Assembly: GCF_002155915.1 (NCBI RefSeq)
Contig: NZ_MUME01000088.1
Location: 1 to 56,931, forward strand
Direction: 5' to 3'
Source of the DNA: Streptomyces thermovulgaris
Lineage (GTDB): Bacteria > Actinomycetota > Actinomycetes > Streptomycetales > Streptomycetaceae
Length of the DNA stretch: 56,931 nucleotides
Shown here: in pieces, positions 44,084 through 52,430 of the stretch
Layout of the letters: each line of letters opens with the position of its first letter
Position numbering within the stretch: the stretch's first letter is position 1
The notes under the pieces: generated by a model
What the model saw: only the letters and a program-made list of their open reading frames with translations
The model's database searches: none
What the model was told of the DNA's origin: nothing
Translations under genes and position numbers: made by a program

Positions 44084-45208
44084 GTGACCACCGGCGGACC
44101 CCGCAAGGGCGGCAACGGGGCAGACGGCCCGGTGGACGACAGCACGGCCCCCGGGACGGACACCGGGGCGGGCCTCGAGCCGGTGGACGTCGTGACGCTC
44201 GGCGAGTCCATGGTCGCGTTCCTGCCCTCCCGTCCGGGCCGCCTCGCCGACGCACCGTCCTTCGAGCGGAGCATCGGCGGCGCCGAGTCCAACGTGGCCT
44301 GCACGCTCGCCGCCGCCGGGCACACGACGCGCTGGGTGAGCCGGGTCGGCACGGACGGCTTCGGTGATCACCTGCTGGAGGCGATCGGAGCGTACGGCGT
44401 CGACGTGACGGCCGTACGACGCGACCCCGACCGCCCCACCGGCCTCTACTTCCGCACGGCCGGCGACCGGGCCACCGACGCCCACGAGGTGGTGTACCAC
44501 CGCGCCGGCTCGGCGGCCTCCGCGATGAGCGTCGGCAACGTCGGCGAGGCCGTGCCGTACTCCGGGCGCGTGCTGCACCTGACCGGCATCACGGCCGCCC
44601 TCTCCCCGGCCTGCCGGGACCTCGTACGCCACCTCCTCGCTCCCCGTCCCGGCCGCCCGCTCGTCTCCTTCGACGTCAATCACCGGCCCCTGCTGTGGCG
44701 CGGCAGGGACGACGCACGGATGCTGCTGGAGCTGGCACGGGGAGCGGACATCGTGTTCGTCGGGGCCGACGAGGCGCGCGCGGCCTGGGGACTGCACGAC
44801 GCCCGGGCCGTCCGGGACGCGCTGCCCGAGCCGCGGACCGTGGTCGTCAAGCAGGGCGCGGACGGGGCGATCGCGTACGACAGGAGCAGCGGCGGCGCCG
44901 GCACCGCGACGTTCGTCCCGGCGCCCCGGGTGGACGTCGTCGCCCACGTCGGCGCCGGCGACGCCTTCGCCGCCGGGTTCCTCTCCGCCACCCTGCGCGG
45001 ACTGCCCCTGCGCGACCGGCTCCGCCACGGCCATCTGACGGCCGCCGCCGCCCTCACCGTCCCCGGCGACCTCGCCGCACCCCCCGCCCGCGACCACGCC
45101 GACCGGCTTGTCGCCCTGGACGAGGCGGCATGGGGGAGACTTCGCCTCGGCCCCGGCTGGACGACACGAGCCGCGGCCGGGGACGACGAGGAGGTCCGCA
45201 CGCCATGA
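44084..45208 (+). CDS. PfkB-family sugar kinase, 2-keto-3-deoxygluconate kinase-like
   Basis: A 374-residue ribokinase-fold kinase. VDVVTLGESMVAFLP opens the domain; FERSIGGAESNVACTLAAAGHTTRW is the substrate block; VVYHRAGSAASAMS and HLTGITAALSP are characteristic of KDG kinases; VGAGDAFAAGFLSA holds the catalytic Asp. It would phosphorylate KDG to KDPG. The first 40 residues are an unconserved Gly/Asp-rich extension, so a later start is possible, but no better ribosome site was seen. Its stop overlaps the IclR start (ATGA). Confidence 0.82.
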   Translation: MTTGGPRKGGNGADGPVDDSTAPGTDTGAGLEPVDVVTLGESMVAFLPSRPGRLADAPSFERSIGGAESNVACTLAAAGHTTRWVSRVGTDGFGDHLLEAIGAYGVDVTAVRRDPDRPTGLYFRTAGDRATDAHEVVYHRAGSAASAMSVGNVGEAVPYSGRVLHLTGITAALSPACRDLVRHLLAPRPGRPLVSFDVNHRPLLWRGRDDARMLLELARGADIVFVGADEARAAWGLHDARAVRDALPEPRTVVVKQGADGAIAYDRSSGGAGTATFVPAPRVDVVAHVGAGDAFAAGFLSATLRGLPLRDRLRHGHLTAAAALTVPGDLAAPPARDHADRLVALDEAAWGRLRLGPGWTTRAAAGDDEEVRTP

Positions 45209-45966
45209 GCCAGACCGTCGACCGCGCGCTGAGCATCCTGCCGCTGCTCGCCGAGGGCCCCGCCGACCTCGGACGGGTCGCCGGCCGCCTCGGGGTGCAC
45301 AAGTCCACCGCCCTGCGGCTGCTGCGCACCCTGCACGAGCACGGCCTGGTCTACCGTCAGTCCGACCAGCGCTACCGCCTCGGCGCCCGGCTCTTCGCCC
45401 TCGCCCAGGAGGCGATGGAGAACCTCGACGTCCGGGAGATCGCCCACCCCCACCTCGTACGCCTCAACGAACAGTGCGGGCACACGGTCCATCTCGCGGT
45501 GCGCGAGGACAGCGAGGTGCTCTACATCGACAAGGTGGACAGCCGCTACCCGGTGCGCATGTACTCCCGCATCGGAAAGCCCGTCGCCGTCACCGTCGCC
45601 GCCGTGGCCAAACTGCTGCTCGCCGACCTGCCCGAGGCCGAGCGGCGCGCGGTCGTGGAAAAGCTCGACTACCCGATGTACACGGCCCGTTCGACACCGA
45701 ACGCCGCCGCCTACCTCAAGGAGCTGGCGACGGTGCGCGAACAGGGCTGGGCCACCGACTTCGGCGGTCACGAGGAGTCCATCAACTGCGTCGCCGCGCC
45801 CATCCGGGGCGCCGACGGCCGGGTGGTCGCCGCGATGTCGGTCTCCGCGCCGAACGTCGTGGTCACCGCCGACGAACTCCTCGCCCTGCTCCCGATGGTG
45901 CGCCGTACCGCGGACGCCATCAGCGACGAATTCTCCGGCAGAACACCAGCGAAGGACCCGGCATGA
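45205..45966 (+). CDS. IclR-family transcriptional regulator
   Basis: A 253-residue regulator with a winged helix-turn-helix (about 1-65, RVAGRLGVHKSTALRLLRTL) and a C-terminal effector domain (about 75-250, LAVREDSEVLYIDKVDSRYP, INCVAAPIRGADGRVVAAMSVSAP). It overlaps the kinase stop and the RidA start by 4 bp each, so three genes are translated together. It probably controls the divergent deaminase-deacylase operon through the TTGCA palindrome; the effector may be a pathway intermediate such as KDG. Confidence 0.92.
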   Translation: MSQTVDRALSILPLLAEGPADLGRVAGRLGVHKSTALRLLRTLHEHGLVYRQSDQRYRLGARLFALAQEAMENLDVREIAHPHLVRLNEQCGHTVHLAVREDSEVLYIDKVDSRYPVRMYSRIGKPVAVTVAAVAKLLLADLPEAERRAVVEKLDYPMYTARSTPNAAAYLKELATVREQGWATDFGGHEESINCVAAPIRGADGRVVAAMSVSAPNVVVTADELLALLPMVRRTADAISDEFSGRTPAKDPA

Positions 45967-46391
45967 CGGACAAGGCCCCCACGGCACCCAAGATCGCGCT
46001 CGCTCCGAGGACCCACACCACCCCGCCCGCGAAGTTCTCCCACGGGGTGCGCAAGGGCAACATCCTCCAGGTCGCCGGCCAGGTCGGCTTCCTGCCCGCC
46101 GAGGAGGGCAGGCCGCCCACGCTCGCCGGCCCCACCCTGCGCGAGCAGACCCTCCAGACCCTCGCCAACGTCCGGGCGGTCCTGGAGGAGGGCGGCGCGA
46201 CCTGGGACGACGTGATGATGCTCCGCGTCTACCTCACGGACGTGGACCACTTCGCCGAGATGAACGAGATCTACGACGCCTACTTCGAGGAGCAGGGCCT
46301 CACCCAGCCCCCCGCCGCCCGCACCACGGTCTACGTCGGTCTGCCCCCGGGCCTGCTCATCGAGATCGACGCGCTGGCGGTGCTCGGCTGA
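45963..46391 (+). CDS. RidA-family imine deaminase
   Basis: A 142-residue YjgF/YER057c/UK114 protein. These trimeric enzymes hydrolyse reactive enamine/imine intermediates made by PLP dehydratases. The family block is VYLTDVDHFAEMNEIYDAYF and the arginine of the active site is in PPAARTTVYVGLPPG. It overlaps the IclR stop by 4 bp. Its place beside a PLP ammonia-lyase fits a role in clearing that enzyme's imine product. Confidence 0.92.
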   Translation: MTDKAPTAPKIALAPRTHTTPPAKFSHGVRKGNILQVAGQVGFLPAEEGRPPTLAGPTLREQTLQTLANVRAVLEEGGATWDDVMMLRVYLTDVDHFAEMNEIYDAYFEEQGLTQPPAARTTVYVGLPPGLLIEIDALAVLG

Positions 46392-46425
46392 CCGGGCCCC
46401 GTCACGGCGAAGTCGGGGGCTGGCT

Positions 46426-47091
46426 GTGTCCGCCGCGGGTCTGTCGACCATACTGCCCGCTGTGGAGCAGCGCATAGGTTCGAGCAGCCGGCCCCTGAAG
46501 GCCGAGCCCGTGACGGGCGCCGGGTTCGACCCGGCCTACATCCCCGGCCTCACCGCGCCCGCATCGGCGCAACCGGAGGACGCCCGGCAGCAGAAGACCG
46601 GGAAGCCGTCCGAGGCGGAGGACGCGCCCTCGCAGGACGCGGCGCCCGCCGAGGAGCCCGCCGAGGAGCCCGGCACAAAGGAGCAGTCCGAGGAGCAGCC
46701 CGTCGACGGCCCCGTGTTCGAGGCCGCCGACCGCCGGGCCCGTATCGTCGCCGACCACAGGGGCGTCCATCTGTCCCTCGACGACCAGGAGTGCGAGTTC
46801 CGCTGGGACGAGATCGCCGCCGTCGAGACGGCGACCTCCCGCTTCGGCAAACGGTTCACCGTCGTCGTCCACACCCCCGAGCAGCGTTGGTACCCGATCG
46901 AGATCGACGCTCCGGCCAGGTCGCGTTTCGCCGAGTGGGAGAAGCAGCTGGACGCGGTCCTGGACGCGTACTTCGAGGACGGCGAGGCAGAGGACAAGGG
47001 CGACAGGGGCGACAGGGACGAGAAGGACGGGGACGGCAGGAGCGAGGCGGACAAGGACACCGCGGACGAGTCGCCCGCCGCCGGCTCCTGA
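46426..47091 (+). CDS. Conserved hypothetical protein with acidic linker
   Basis: A 221-residue protein. A short conserved N-terminus (VEQRIGSSSRPLKAEPVTGA) precedes a disordered Glu/Pro/Ala linker (about 45-100) and a beta-rich domain (about 100-175, RARIVADHRGVHLSLDDQ; EFRWDEIAAVETATSRFGKR) resembling PH-like folds. The tail is Asp/Glu/Lys repeats (DKGDRGDRDEKDG). No membrane helix is visible. The start at 46426 is uncertain: a GTG at 46462 would begin with VEQRIGSSS. Confidence 0.7.
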   Translation: MSAAGLSTILPAVEQRIGSSSRPLKAEPVTGAGFDPAYIPGLTAPASAQPEDARQQKTGKPSEAEDAPSQDAAPAEEPAEEPGTKEQSEEQPVDGPVFEAADRRARIVADHRGVHLSLDDQECEFRWDEIAAVETATSRFGKRFTVVVHTPEQRWYPIEIDAPARSRFAEWEKQLDAVLDAYFEDGEAEDKGDRGDRDEKDGDGRSEADKDTADESPAAGS

Positions 47092-47130
47092 CCCCGGCGG
47101 CTTCTGCCCCGGCGATTTCCGGCCCCGGCG

Positions 47131-47164
47131 GTGCCGGACCCCGCCGGGGACCGGGGTCCGGCAC
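47131..47164. terminator. Terminator after the acidic-linker gene
   Basis: A perfect 13-bp stem (47131-47143 with 47152-47164) and an eight-base loop. Confidence 0.85.
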
Positions 47165-47284
47165 ACGCCTTCAGCAGGCCGTCGCAGGGGCCGGTCGGCG
47201 TCACGGGCCGACAGCGGACGCACCCTGCGGTGGCGGCGCCACGACGACAGCCCTCCCGGCAACCCCCTTCACGGCCCGGAAGTG

Positions 47285-47314
47285 ACGGGTGCCGCGCGGT
47301 GGCGCGGCACCCGT
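47285..47314. terminator. Chitinase terminator
   Basis: A perfect 13-bp stem (47285-47297 with 47302-47314) with a GGTG loop follows the minus-strand chitinase gene. It lies close to a 13-bp perfect tandem repeat. Confidence 0.85.
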
Positions 47315-47319
47315 TCCCC

Positions 47320-47345
47320 GTGGGGGGACCGTGTGGGGGGACCGT
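47320..47345. repeat. 13-bp perfect tandem repeat
   Basis: GTGGGGGGACCGT occurs twice head to tail, immediately downstream of the chitinase gene. Confidence 0.85.
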
Positions 47346-47351
47346 CCTGTC

Positions 47352-49061
47352 TTACGGCAGGGCGTGCACGTGGGGGCCCACCGTGTTCGACCAGGTGTTG
47401 CCGGCCGCGGCGTCCCAGTTGGTGGACCAGGTCATGGCACCGCGCAGGTCCGGGTAGGCCCGGGGCGGCTTGAAGGAGCCGCAGTTGGTGAGCTTCGTCA
47501 GGCAGTCCAGGGCGTTGTTCACGACCGTGGGCGAGACGTAGCCGCTGCCCGCTCCCCTCGGGGAGGCGGGGACGCCCAGGCCGACCTGGGAGGGGGCGAG
47601 GCCGTTCTCCAGCTGGATGCAGGCCAGGGCGGTGAGGAAGTCGACCGAGCCCTGGCTGTAGACCTTGCCGTCGCAGCCCAGCATCGAACCGCTGTTGTAG
47701 TACTGGGTGTTGACGACCGTGAGGATGTCCTTGACGTTCAGCGCGGTCCGGAAGTAGGCGGCCGAGGTGGACTGCATGTCGATCGTCTGCGGGGCCATCG
47801 TGATGATCAGCGACGGGCCCGCCTTGGCCGACAGGGCGCGCAGGGCCTGGGTCATGTAGGTGGCGTTCAGGCCGTTCTCCAGGTCGATGTCGACGCCGTC
47901 GAAGCCGTACGTCTGCATCAGGGAGTACACCGAGTCGGCGAAGCGTGTCGCGGAGGCGGAGTCGTCGACCCTGACGGTTCCCTTCTCGCCGCCCACCGAG
48001 ATGACGACCTTCTTGCCGGCGGCCTGCTTGGCCCTGATGTCCGCCTTGAACTGCTCGACGGTGTAGCCCCGCAGACCGGCGGTGTCGAGGTTGAAGGTGA
48101 CCGCGCCCGGAGTGCTCGTGGCGTCGGCGAAGGCGACCGCGATGATGTCGTAGTGGGACGGGACGTCCGAGAGCCTCTGGACGGTCGCGCCGTTGTCGAA
48201 GTTCTGCCAGTACCCGGTCACCACGTGCTTCGGCAGGCCCGTGCCGCCGTTTCCGCCGCTCGTGGTGGTGCCGGTCACGGTCGCCGACCGCGGCGACTCT
48301 CCCGCCGCGTTGGTCGCGGTGACCTGGAAGGAGTACGAGGTGGAGGGCGCGAGCCCGGTCACGGTGGCCGTCGTGCCGGTCACCGCCGTGACCTTGGTGC
48401 CGTTGCGGTAGACGCTGTAGCCCGTCGCGCCCGAGACCGCGTTCCAGGCCAGGGAGACGGACGACGAGGTCGTGCCGGTCACCCTCAGACCGCTCGGCGC
48501 CGCCGGAACGGCCGGGGACGGGTCACCGCCGCCGCCCCCGTCGGGGCCGTACACCGAGACGTCGTCGGCGTAGTACGCCGCCTGCCCGTACCAGCCGTGC
48601 AGATACACCGTCACCGAGGTCGTCGAGGGGCCGGTGGTGAAGGTGGTCGACAGCTGCTTCCAGTCCGCCGAGTCCGGTGTCCACGTCGACACGTCCGTGG
48701 TGCCGGTGCCGGTCGCGCCCAGGTAGGTGTAGCCGCCCCGCACCCAGGCGCTCAGTGTGTACGTCGAGTCGGGCCGGACCGCCACCGTCTGGGTGCACTT
48801 GGCGTGGTCCAGTCCGGCCGGTGTGGCCTTCAGCGCGGCGGAGCCGCTGTGCACGGGGGAGGAGACGGTCGTACCGCTGTCGGCCGAGCACGTCCAGTTG
48901 CTCAGGCCCGACTCGAAGCCGGCGTTCTTGGCGTTGTTGACGTCCGCCGCCGAGGCCTGGCCGGTGACGGCGAGGGAGAGGGCGAGGGCGGCGGTGACGG
49001 CTCCCGACCACAGGCGCAGCCGCCGTCTGCGGGGTCCGGGCGTGCCTGGTGTGCGGTCCAC
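47352..49061 (-). CDS. Secreted family-18 chitinase
   Basis: A 569-residue secreted enzyme cutting chitin. Signal peptide (about 1-38, ending QASA), an N-terminal carbohydrate-binding module (about 40-172, DVNNAKNAGFESGLSNWTC), a fibronectin type III domain (about 188-275, PSGLRVTGTTSSSVSLAWN) and a GH18 barrel (about 285-569) with catalytic Glu in FDGVDIDLENG and an early SVGGEKG block. The GTG at 49061 follows AGGAGG. DasR-type repeats upstream fit chitin-dependent control. It resembles the Streptomyces chitinases of S. coelicolor from memory. Confidence 0.95.
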   Translation of the reverse strand: MDRTPGTPGPRRRRLRLWSGAVTAALALSLAVTGQASAADVNNAKNAGFESGLSNWTCSADSGTTVSSPVHSGSAALKATPAGLDHAKCTQTVAVRPDSTYTLSAWVRGGYTYLGATGTGTTDVSTWTPDSADWKQLSTTFTTGPSTTSVTVYLHGWYGQAAYYADDVSVYGPDGGGGGDPSPAVPAAPSGLRVTGTTSSSVSLAWNAVSGATGYSVYRNGTKVTAVTGTTATVTGLAPSTSYSFQVTATNAAGESPRSATVTGTTTSGGNGGTGLPKHVVTGYWQNFDNGATVQRLSDVPSHYDIIAVAFADATSTPGAVTFNLDTAGLRGYTVEQFKADIRAKQAAGKKVVISVGGEKGTVRVDDSASATRFADSVYSLMQTYGFDGVDIDLENGLNATYMTQALRALSAKAGPSLIITMAPQTIDMQSTSAAYFRTALNVKDILTVVNTQYYNSGSMLGCDGKVYSQGSVDFLTALACIQLENGLAPSQVGLGVPASPRGAGSGYVSPTVVNNALDCLTKLTNCGSFKPPRAYPDLRGAMTWSTNWDAAAGNTWSNTVGPHVHALP

Positions 49062-49222
49062 TGAGGCCTCCTGTGGGGAAGAAGGGGCAGAGGAGGAAGG
49101 GGGAATCAGGGAAGAAAGAGGGAGGAAAGGGGAGTCGAGGGGGAGTCAAAGGGACAGCGGGGTAAGGGAGATGGGGAGGAGGGGGGACGGAGAAACGGTG
49201 GCCGCCGCTTGGTTGTACAAGT

Positions 49223-49260
49223 TGGTCCAGACCACTTTCCTTGTCAATAGGTCCAGACCA
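49223..49260. promoter_or_regulatory. Chitinase-type DasR direct repeats around a -35 element
   Basis: TGGTCCAGACCA (49223-49234) and AGGTCCAGACCA (49249-49260) are 26 bp apart, the direct-repeat pattern known upstream of Streptomyces chitinase genes and bound by the GlcNAc regulator DasR. A minus-strand TTGACA (49242-49247) lies between them. Confidence 0.8.
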
Positions 49261-49463
49261 AATCCCCGTCAGGGTCCGCCGGGCCGCCCTCGCGCAGGGG
49301 GCGCGGACCGGCCGCCGGTGCGCTCCCCTTTGCTTCGGAAGCGCGGTGGGATGCTCGACCTGCCCCGTTTTCAGGTGACTTGTGCAGCGGGAGCCGGCGT
49401 TCGGCTGCGAAATCGTTGTTCTCCCTCGGTAGTGGCGTGGATACAGTGCTGGAAGAGTCACGC

Positions 49464-49475
49464 AGTGAAGTCACT
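49464..49475. promoter_or_regulatory. Perfect BldD-type box before the Tad locus
   Basis: AGTGA-AG-TCACT is a perfect palindrome matching the published form of BldD boxes (AGTGA-N-TCAC). It lies 55 bp upstream of the first Tad-region gene and about 17 bp after a possible -10 (TACAGT, 49442-49447). BldD with cyclic di-GMP represses development genes in Streptomyces. Confidence 0.6.
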
Positions 49476-49530
49476 TCGGTGCGCCGGGGGAACGACGGCA
49501 CACCGACAGGCGTCGAACGGGGAGCAGCGC

Positions 49531-50379
49531 GTGTCAACTGCCATTGCCGTGACCAGTGCCGACATGGCGCTGCCCGCGCAGGACGAACGGACCGTGCCCG
49601 CCGTCGTCCTGCCGGACCTGGACCGCCGGCCGCTCGAGGAGACGCTGGACGGGATGCAGGCGCTGATCGACCACCACGGGTACGTCGTCGTCGTGTACTC
49701 GCGCGCCGTCCCCCAAGGGGTCGCGCGCCGCCTGCACACCATCCGCTCCCTGCTGGAGAGCGACCGCATCGCCCTGTTCCAGCCCGACCTGCCCCCGCTC
49801 GGACTGGCCGTCCTGGCCCGCCAGTTACGCCAGCTCGCCTCCTGCGACCTCGGCCCCGGCGTGCTCGCCTCGGCCGCCCGGCTGCTCACCCACTACATCC
49901 ACTCCGGCGCGGTCCTCGGCTCCGTCGCCCGCCTCGACCACGTCCCCGTCGGCCTCAAGGCGCACGCCAAGTCCTGGGTTCCGGGCAGCCAGTTCGCCGT
50001 CGTCGCCCACCCCGAGCCGCAGCTCGTGCGGCTCGACTCCCAAGCCGCCCTGACCGGACCGGACTTCGCCACCTGGATGCTGGTGGCCAGGGGCCGGCTC
50101 CAGTCCGACTGGGTCGGCACCGCCCTCGCCCCCGCCTGGCGCGTGCAGGGACTGCACGAGGCCCTGCTCCCGGAGGAGTCCGCCACCTGGTGGGGGACCG
50201 GGAAGCTGATCGAGTTCTGCACCTATCTGCCCGACCTGTCGGTGCTCTACCAGCTCGTCACCTCGGTGCGCCGCAGCGCGTGCCACTGGTGCGGCATCGA
50301 CGTCATCGGGGACCGCTGCGTCTTCTGCTCCGCCAGCCCGCCCGTCCACGAGAGCCCGGTGCCCACCGGGTTCGGGTGA
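49531..50379 (+). CDS. Unknown Tad-linked protein with C-terminal zinc ribbon
   Basis: A 282-residue, apparently soluble protein with no signal peptide. A folded N-terminal region (about 15-215, EETLDGMQALIDHHGYVVVVY) is followed by a four-Cys zinc ribbon (ACHWCGIDVIGDRCVFC) near the end. The GTG at 49531 follows GGGGAGC. Codon 99 is TTA (49825), which needs the bldA leucyl-tRNA. It is 70 bp upstream of cpaB, so it is probably the first gene of the Tad operon; its function is unknown. Confidence 0.8.
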   Translation: MSTAIAVTSADMALPAQDERTVPAVVLPDLDRRPLEETLDGMQALIDHHGYVVVVYSRAVPQGVARRLHTIRSLLESDRIALFQPDLPPLGLAVLARQLRQLASCDLGPGVLASAARLLTHYIHSGAVLGSVARLDHVPVGLKAHAKSWVPGSQFAVVAHPEPQLVRLDSQAALTGPDFATWMLVARGRLQSDWVGTALAPAWRVQGLHEALLPEESATWWGTGKLIEFCTYLPDLSVLYQLVTSVRRSACHWCGIDVIGDRCVFCSASPPVHESPVPTGFG

Positions 50380-50449
50380 GTCCTGAACCACCGCTCTTCG
50401 CCCCCGCCCGACTCCGCCGACCGATATCCCCCATGAGGTTGCACGGTTC

Positions 50450-51157
50450 ATGAACTCCCGTCAGCGCCGCGGCGTGATACTCCTGCTGCTGTCCGTCCTC
50501 TGCGCCCTCGGCGCGTTCGCGGGCGTGCTCTCCGTCATCAGTGACGTGGAGTCCAAGGTCGGCCCCGAGGTCACCGCCTACCGGCTCAAGAAGGACATAC
50601 CGCCGTACACCAAGCTGAAGGAGGATCAGTTCGAGAAGATCACGATGCCCGAGCGGTGGCTGTCGCCCACCGCCGTGACCGATCTGTCCCGGATCCGGGG
50701 CAAGATCGCGGTGACCACCCTGCGCGAAGGCTCCCTGCTGCAGAGCGACATGATCGTGGATCAGCCCGCTCTGCAGCCGGGGCAGCAAGAGGTCGCCATC
50801 ATGATCGATGCGGCGACCGGCGTAGCCGGCAAGATCACGCCGGGCTCCACGGTCAACGTGTACGCCACCTTCGCAGGACGGCGGGAGGGTGATCCCGATC
50901 AGTCCAAGATCATTGTAACCAATGCCAAGGTGCTGGACGTCGGCCGGATCACCGCCCTCGAGCCCGACGCCGACAACAGGACCCAGCAGCCCACCCAGGC
51001 CGTCCCCATCACCTTCGCGCTGTCCACCCTCGACGCCCAGCGCATCACCTACGCCGAGTCGTTCGCCCAGCGGGTCCGGCTCGCACTGGTCGCGCCCGGC
51101 ACCACCACCGGCGTCCCGGACAAGGACCGGACCTACGAACTCGCGAACGACAAGTGA
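50450..51157 (+). CDS. cpaB: CpaB/RcpC-type Tad pilus assembly protein
   Basis: A 235-residue protein with one N-terminal membrane helix (about 7-29) and an outer part with a SAF domain (about 40-105, VTAYRLKKDIPPYTKLKED) and an RcpC-type region (TPGSTVNVYATFAGR). CpaB family members help to assemble the Flp pilus secretion channel. In a Gram-positive the outer-membrane partner CpaC is not expected, and none was seen. It is 14 bp from the CpaE gene. The ATG at 50450 is well placed for the helix. Confidence 0.88.
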   Translation: MNSRQRRGVILLLLSVLCALGAFAGVLSVISDVESKVGPEVTAYRLKKDIPPYTKLKEDQFEKITMPERWLSPTAVTDLSRIRGKIAVTTLREGSLLQSDMIVDQPALQPGQQEVAIMIDAATGVAGKITPGSTVNVYATFAGRREGDPDQSKIIVTNAKVLDVGRITALEPDADNRTQQPTQAVPITFALSTLDAQRITYAESFAQRVRLALVAPGTTTGVPDKDRTYELANDK

Positions 51158-51170
51158 GAGGCCCGCACGC

Positions 51171-52430
51171 ATGCCCACCAGGATTCTCGCGGCAGTCGGC
51201 GACGCGGACGCGGTCCGGTCCCTCGTCACCCTGCTCAGCCAGCTCCCCGGCACCGAGCCGCTTCCCCCGGTCGCCGACTCCACCCAGCTCGTCGACACCC
51301 TGACGCGTCTGGCCGCCGAGTCCGTCGACGAACTGCCCGAGATCGTGGTGGTGCACGAACGGATCGGCCCCGTCCCGGCCCTGGAACTGATCCGTGAGGT
51401 GGCCCTGCGCTTCCCTGCGGTCGGCGTCATCCTCCTCACCTCCGACGCGAGCCCCGGCCTGTTCTCCGCCGCGATGGACTCCGGCGCGCGCGGCCTGGTC
51501 TCGCTTCCGCTGAGCTACGAGGAACTGGCCGGCCGGGTGCAGACGGTGGCCCAGTGGGCGGCGGGCGTACGGCGCCATCTCGGCCACGGCGGCGACCCGT
51601 TCACCGGAGTCGGCGGGCGCGTGGTGACGGTGAGCGGGGCCAAGGGCGGGGTGGGGGCCACCCTCGCCGCGGTCCACCTCGCTCTGGCCGCCCAGTCCTC
51701 CGGCCACAGCACGGCCCTGGTCGACATGGACCTCCAGACCGGTGACATCGCCTCCTACCTGGACGTCCAGTTCCGCCGCTCGGTCGCCGACCTCGCCGCC
51801 ATCACCGACATCTCCCCGCGCGTCCTGGCCGACGCCGTCTTCCGCCACGACACCGGGCTCGCGCTGCTGCTCGCCCCCGGCGAGGGCGAGCGCGGCGAGG
51901 AGGTCACCGACCGGGCGGTCCGCCAGATCGTCAGTGCCCTGCGTTCCCGCTACGAGATCGTCGTCCTGGACTGCGGCGCCCAGATGAACGGGGCGAGCGC
52001 GGCGGCGGTGGAGACGGCCGACGTCGCCCTGCTGCTGACGACCCCGGACGTGATCGCGGTGCGGGGCGCCAAGAGGGCCGTACGGATGTGGGACCGGCTG
52101 CAGATCCGCAAGGCGGAGGAGACCACGGTGGTGGTCAACCGCCACACCCGGGGCACCGAGATCCAGCCGTCGCTCATCCGGAAGATCACCAAAACCATGG
52201 TGGCGGGAACGGTGATCCCCGCGGCCTTCAAGGAACTCCAGGGCGCGGTGGACGCCGGCCGCGTCCACGAACTGGACAACAGGAGCACGGTCAAACAGGC
52301 CCTGTGGGGCCTCGCGGGCGAACTCGGTCTCCTCAAGGCACCCGTGGGCGTCCCCAGGGGCGGCGGCCGGCTGCGGGGCGGCGACCGCGGGTCGGTGAGC
52401 TTCCGGCGGCGCAGGGAGGCGAGGCGATGA
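51171..52430 (+). CDS. cpaE: CpaE/TadZ-type atypical ParA ATPase
   Basis: A 419-residue cytosolic protein. Residues 1-135 form a receiver-like domain (RILAAVGDADAVRSLVTLLS), and residues about 145-370 a MinD/ParA-type ATPase. Its Walker A is GAKGGVGAT, with Ala in place of the second Lys, as is usual for TadZ-like proteins, then DMDLQTGDIASYLD and LDCGAQ. It is thought to place the pilus machine at one site in the cell. Its stop overlaps the TadE start (ATGA). The last 40 residues are basic and disordered. Confidence 0.85.
   Translation: MPTRILAAVGDADAVRSLVTLLSQLPGTEPLPPVADSTQLVDTLTRLAAESVDELPEIVVVHERIGPVPALELIREVALRFPAVGVILLTSDASPGLFSAAMDSGARGLVSLPLSYEELAGRVQTVAQWAAGVRRHLGHGGDPFTGVGGRVVTVSGAKGGVGATLAAVHLALAAQSSGHSTALVDMDLQTGDIASYLDVQFRRSVADLAAITDISPRVLADAVFRHDTGLALLLAPGEGERGEEVTDRAVRQIVSALRSRYEIVVLDCGAQMNGASAAAVETADVALLLTTPDVIAVRGAKRAVRMWDRLQIRKAEETTVVVNRHTRGTEIQPSLIRKITKTMVAGTVIPAAFKELQGAVDAGRVHELDNRSTVKQALWGLAGELGLLKAPVGVPRGGGRLRGGDRGSVSFRRRREARR

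Larger units (their letters stand above)
49062..49530. other. 469-bp divergent region with chitinase leader, DasR-like repeats and BldD-like box
   Basis: From the chitinase start outward it holds a purine-rich tract (49074-49200), so the chitinase mRNA leader is pyrimidine-rich; then the two DasR-type repeats (49223-49260), an ordinary stretch, and a promoter-like TACAGT with the BldD-like box before the Tad-region gene at 49531. Confidence 0.7.
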
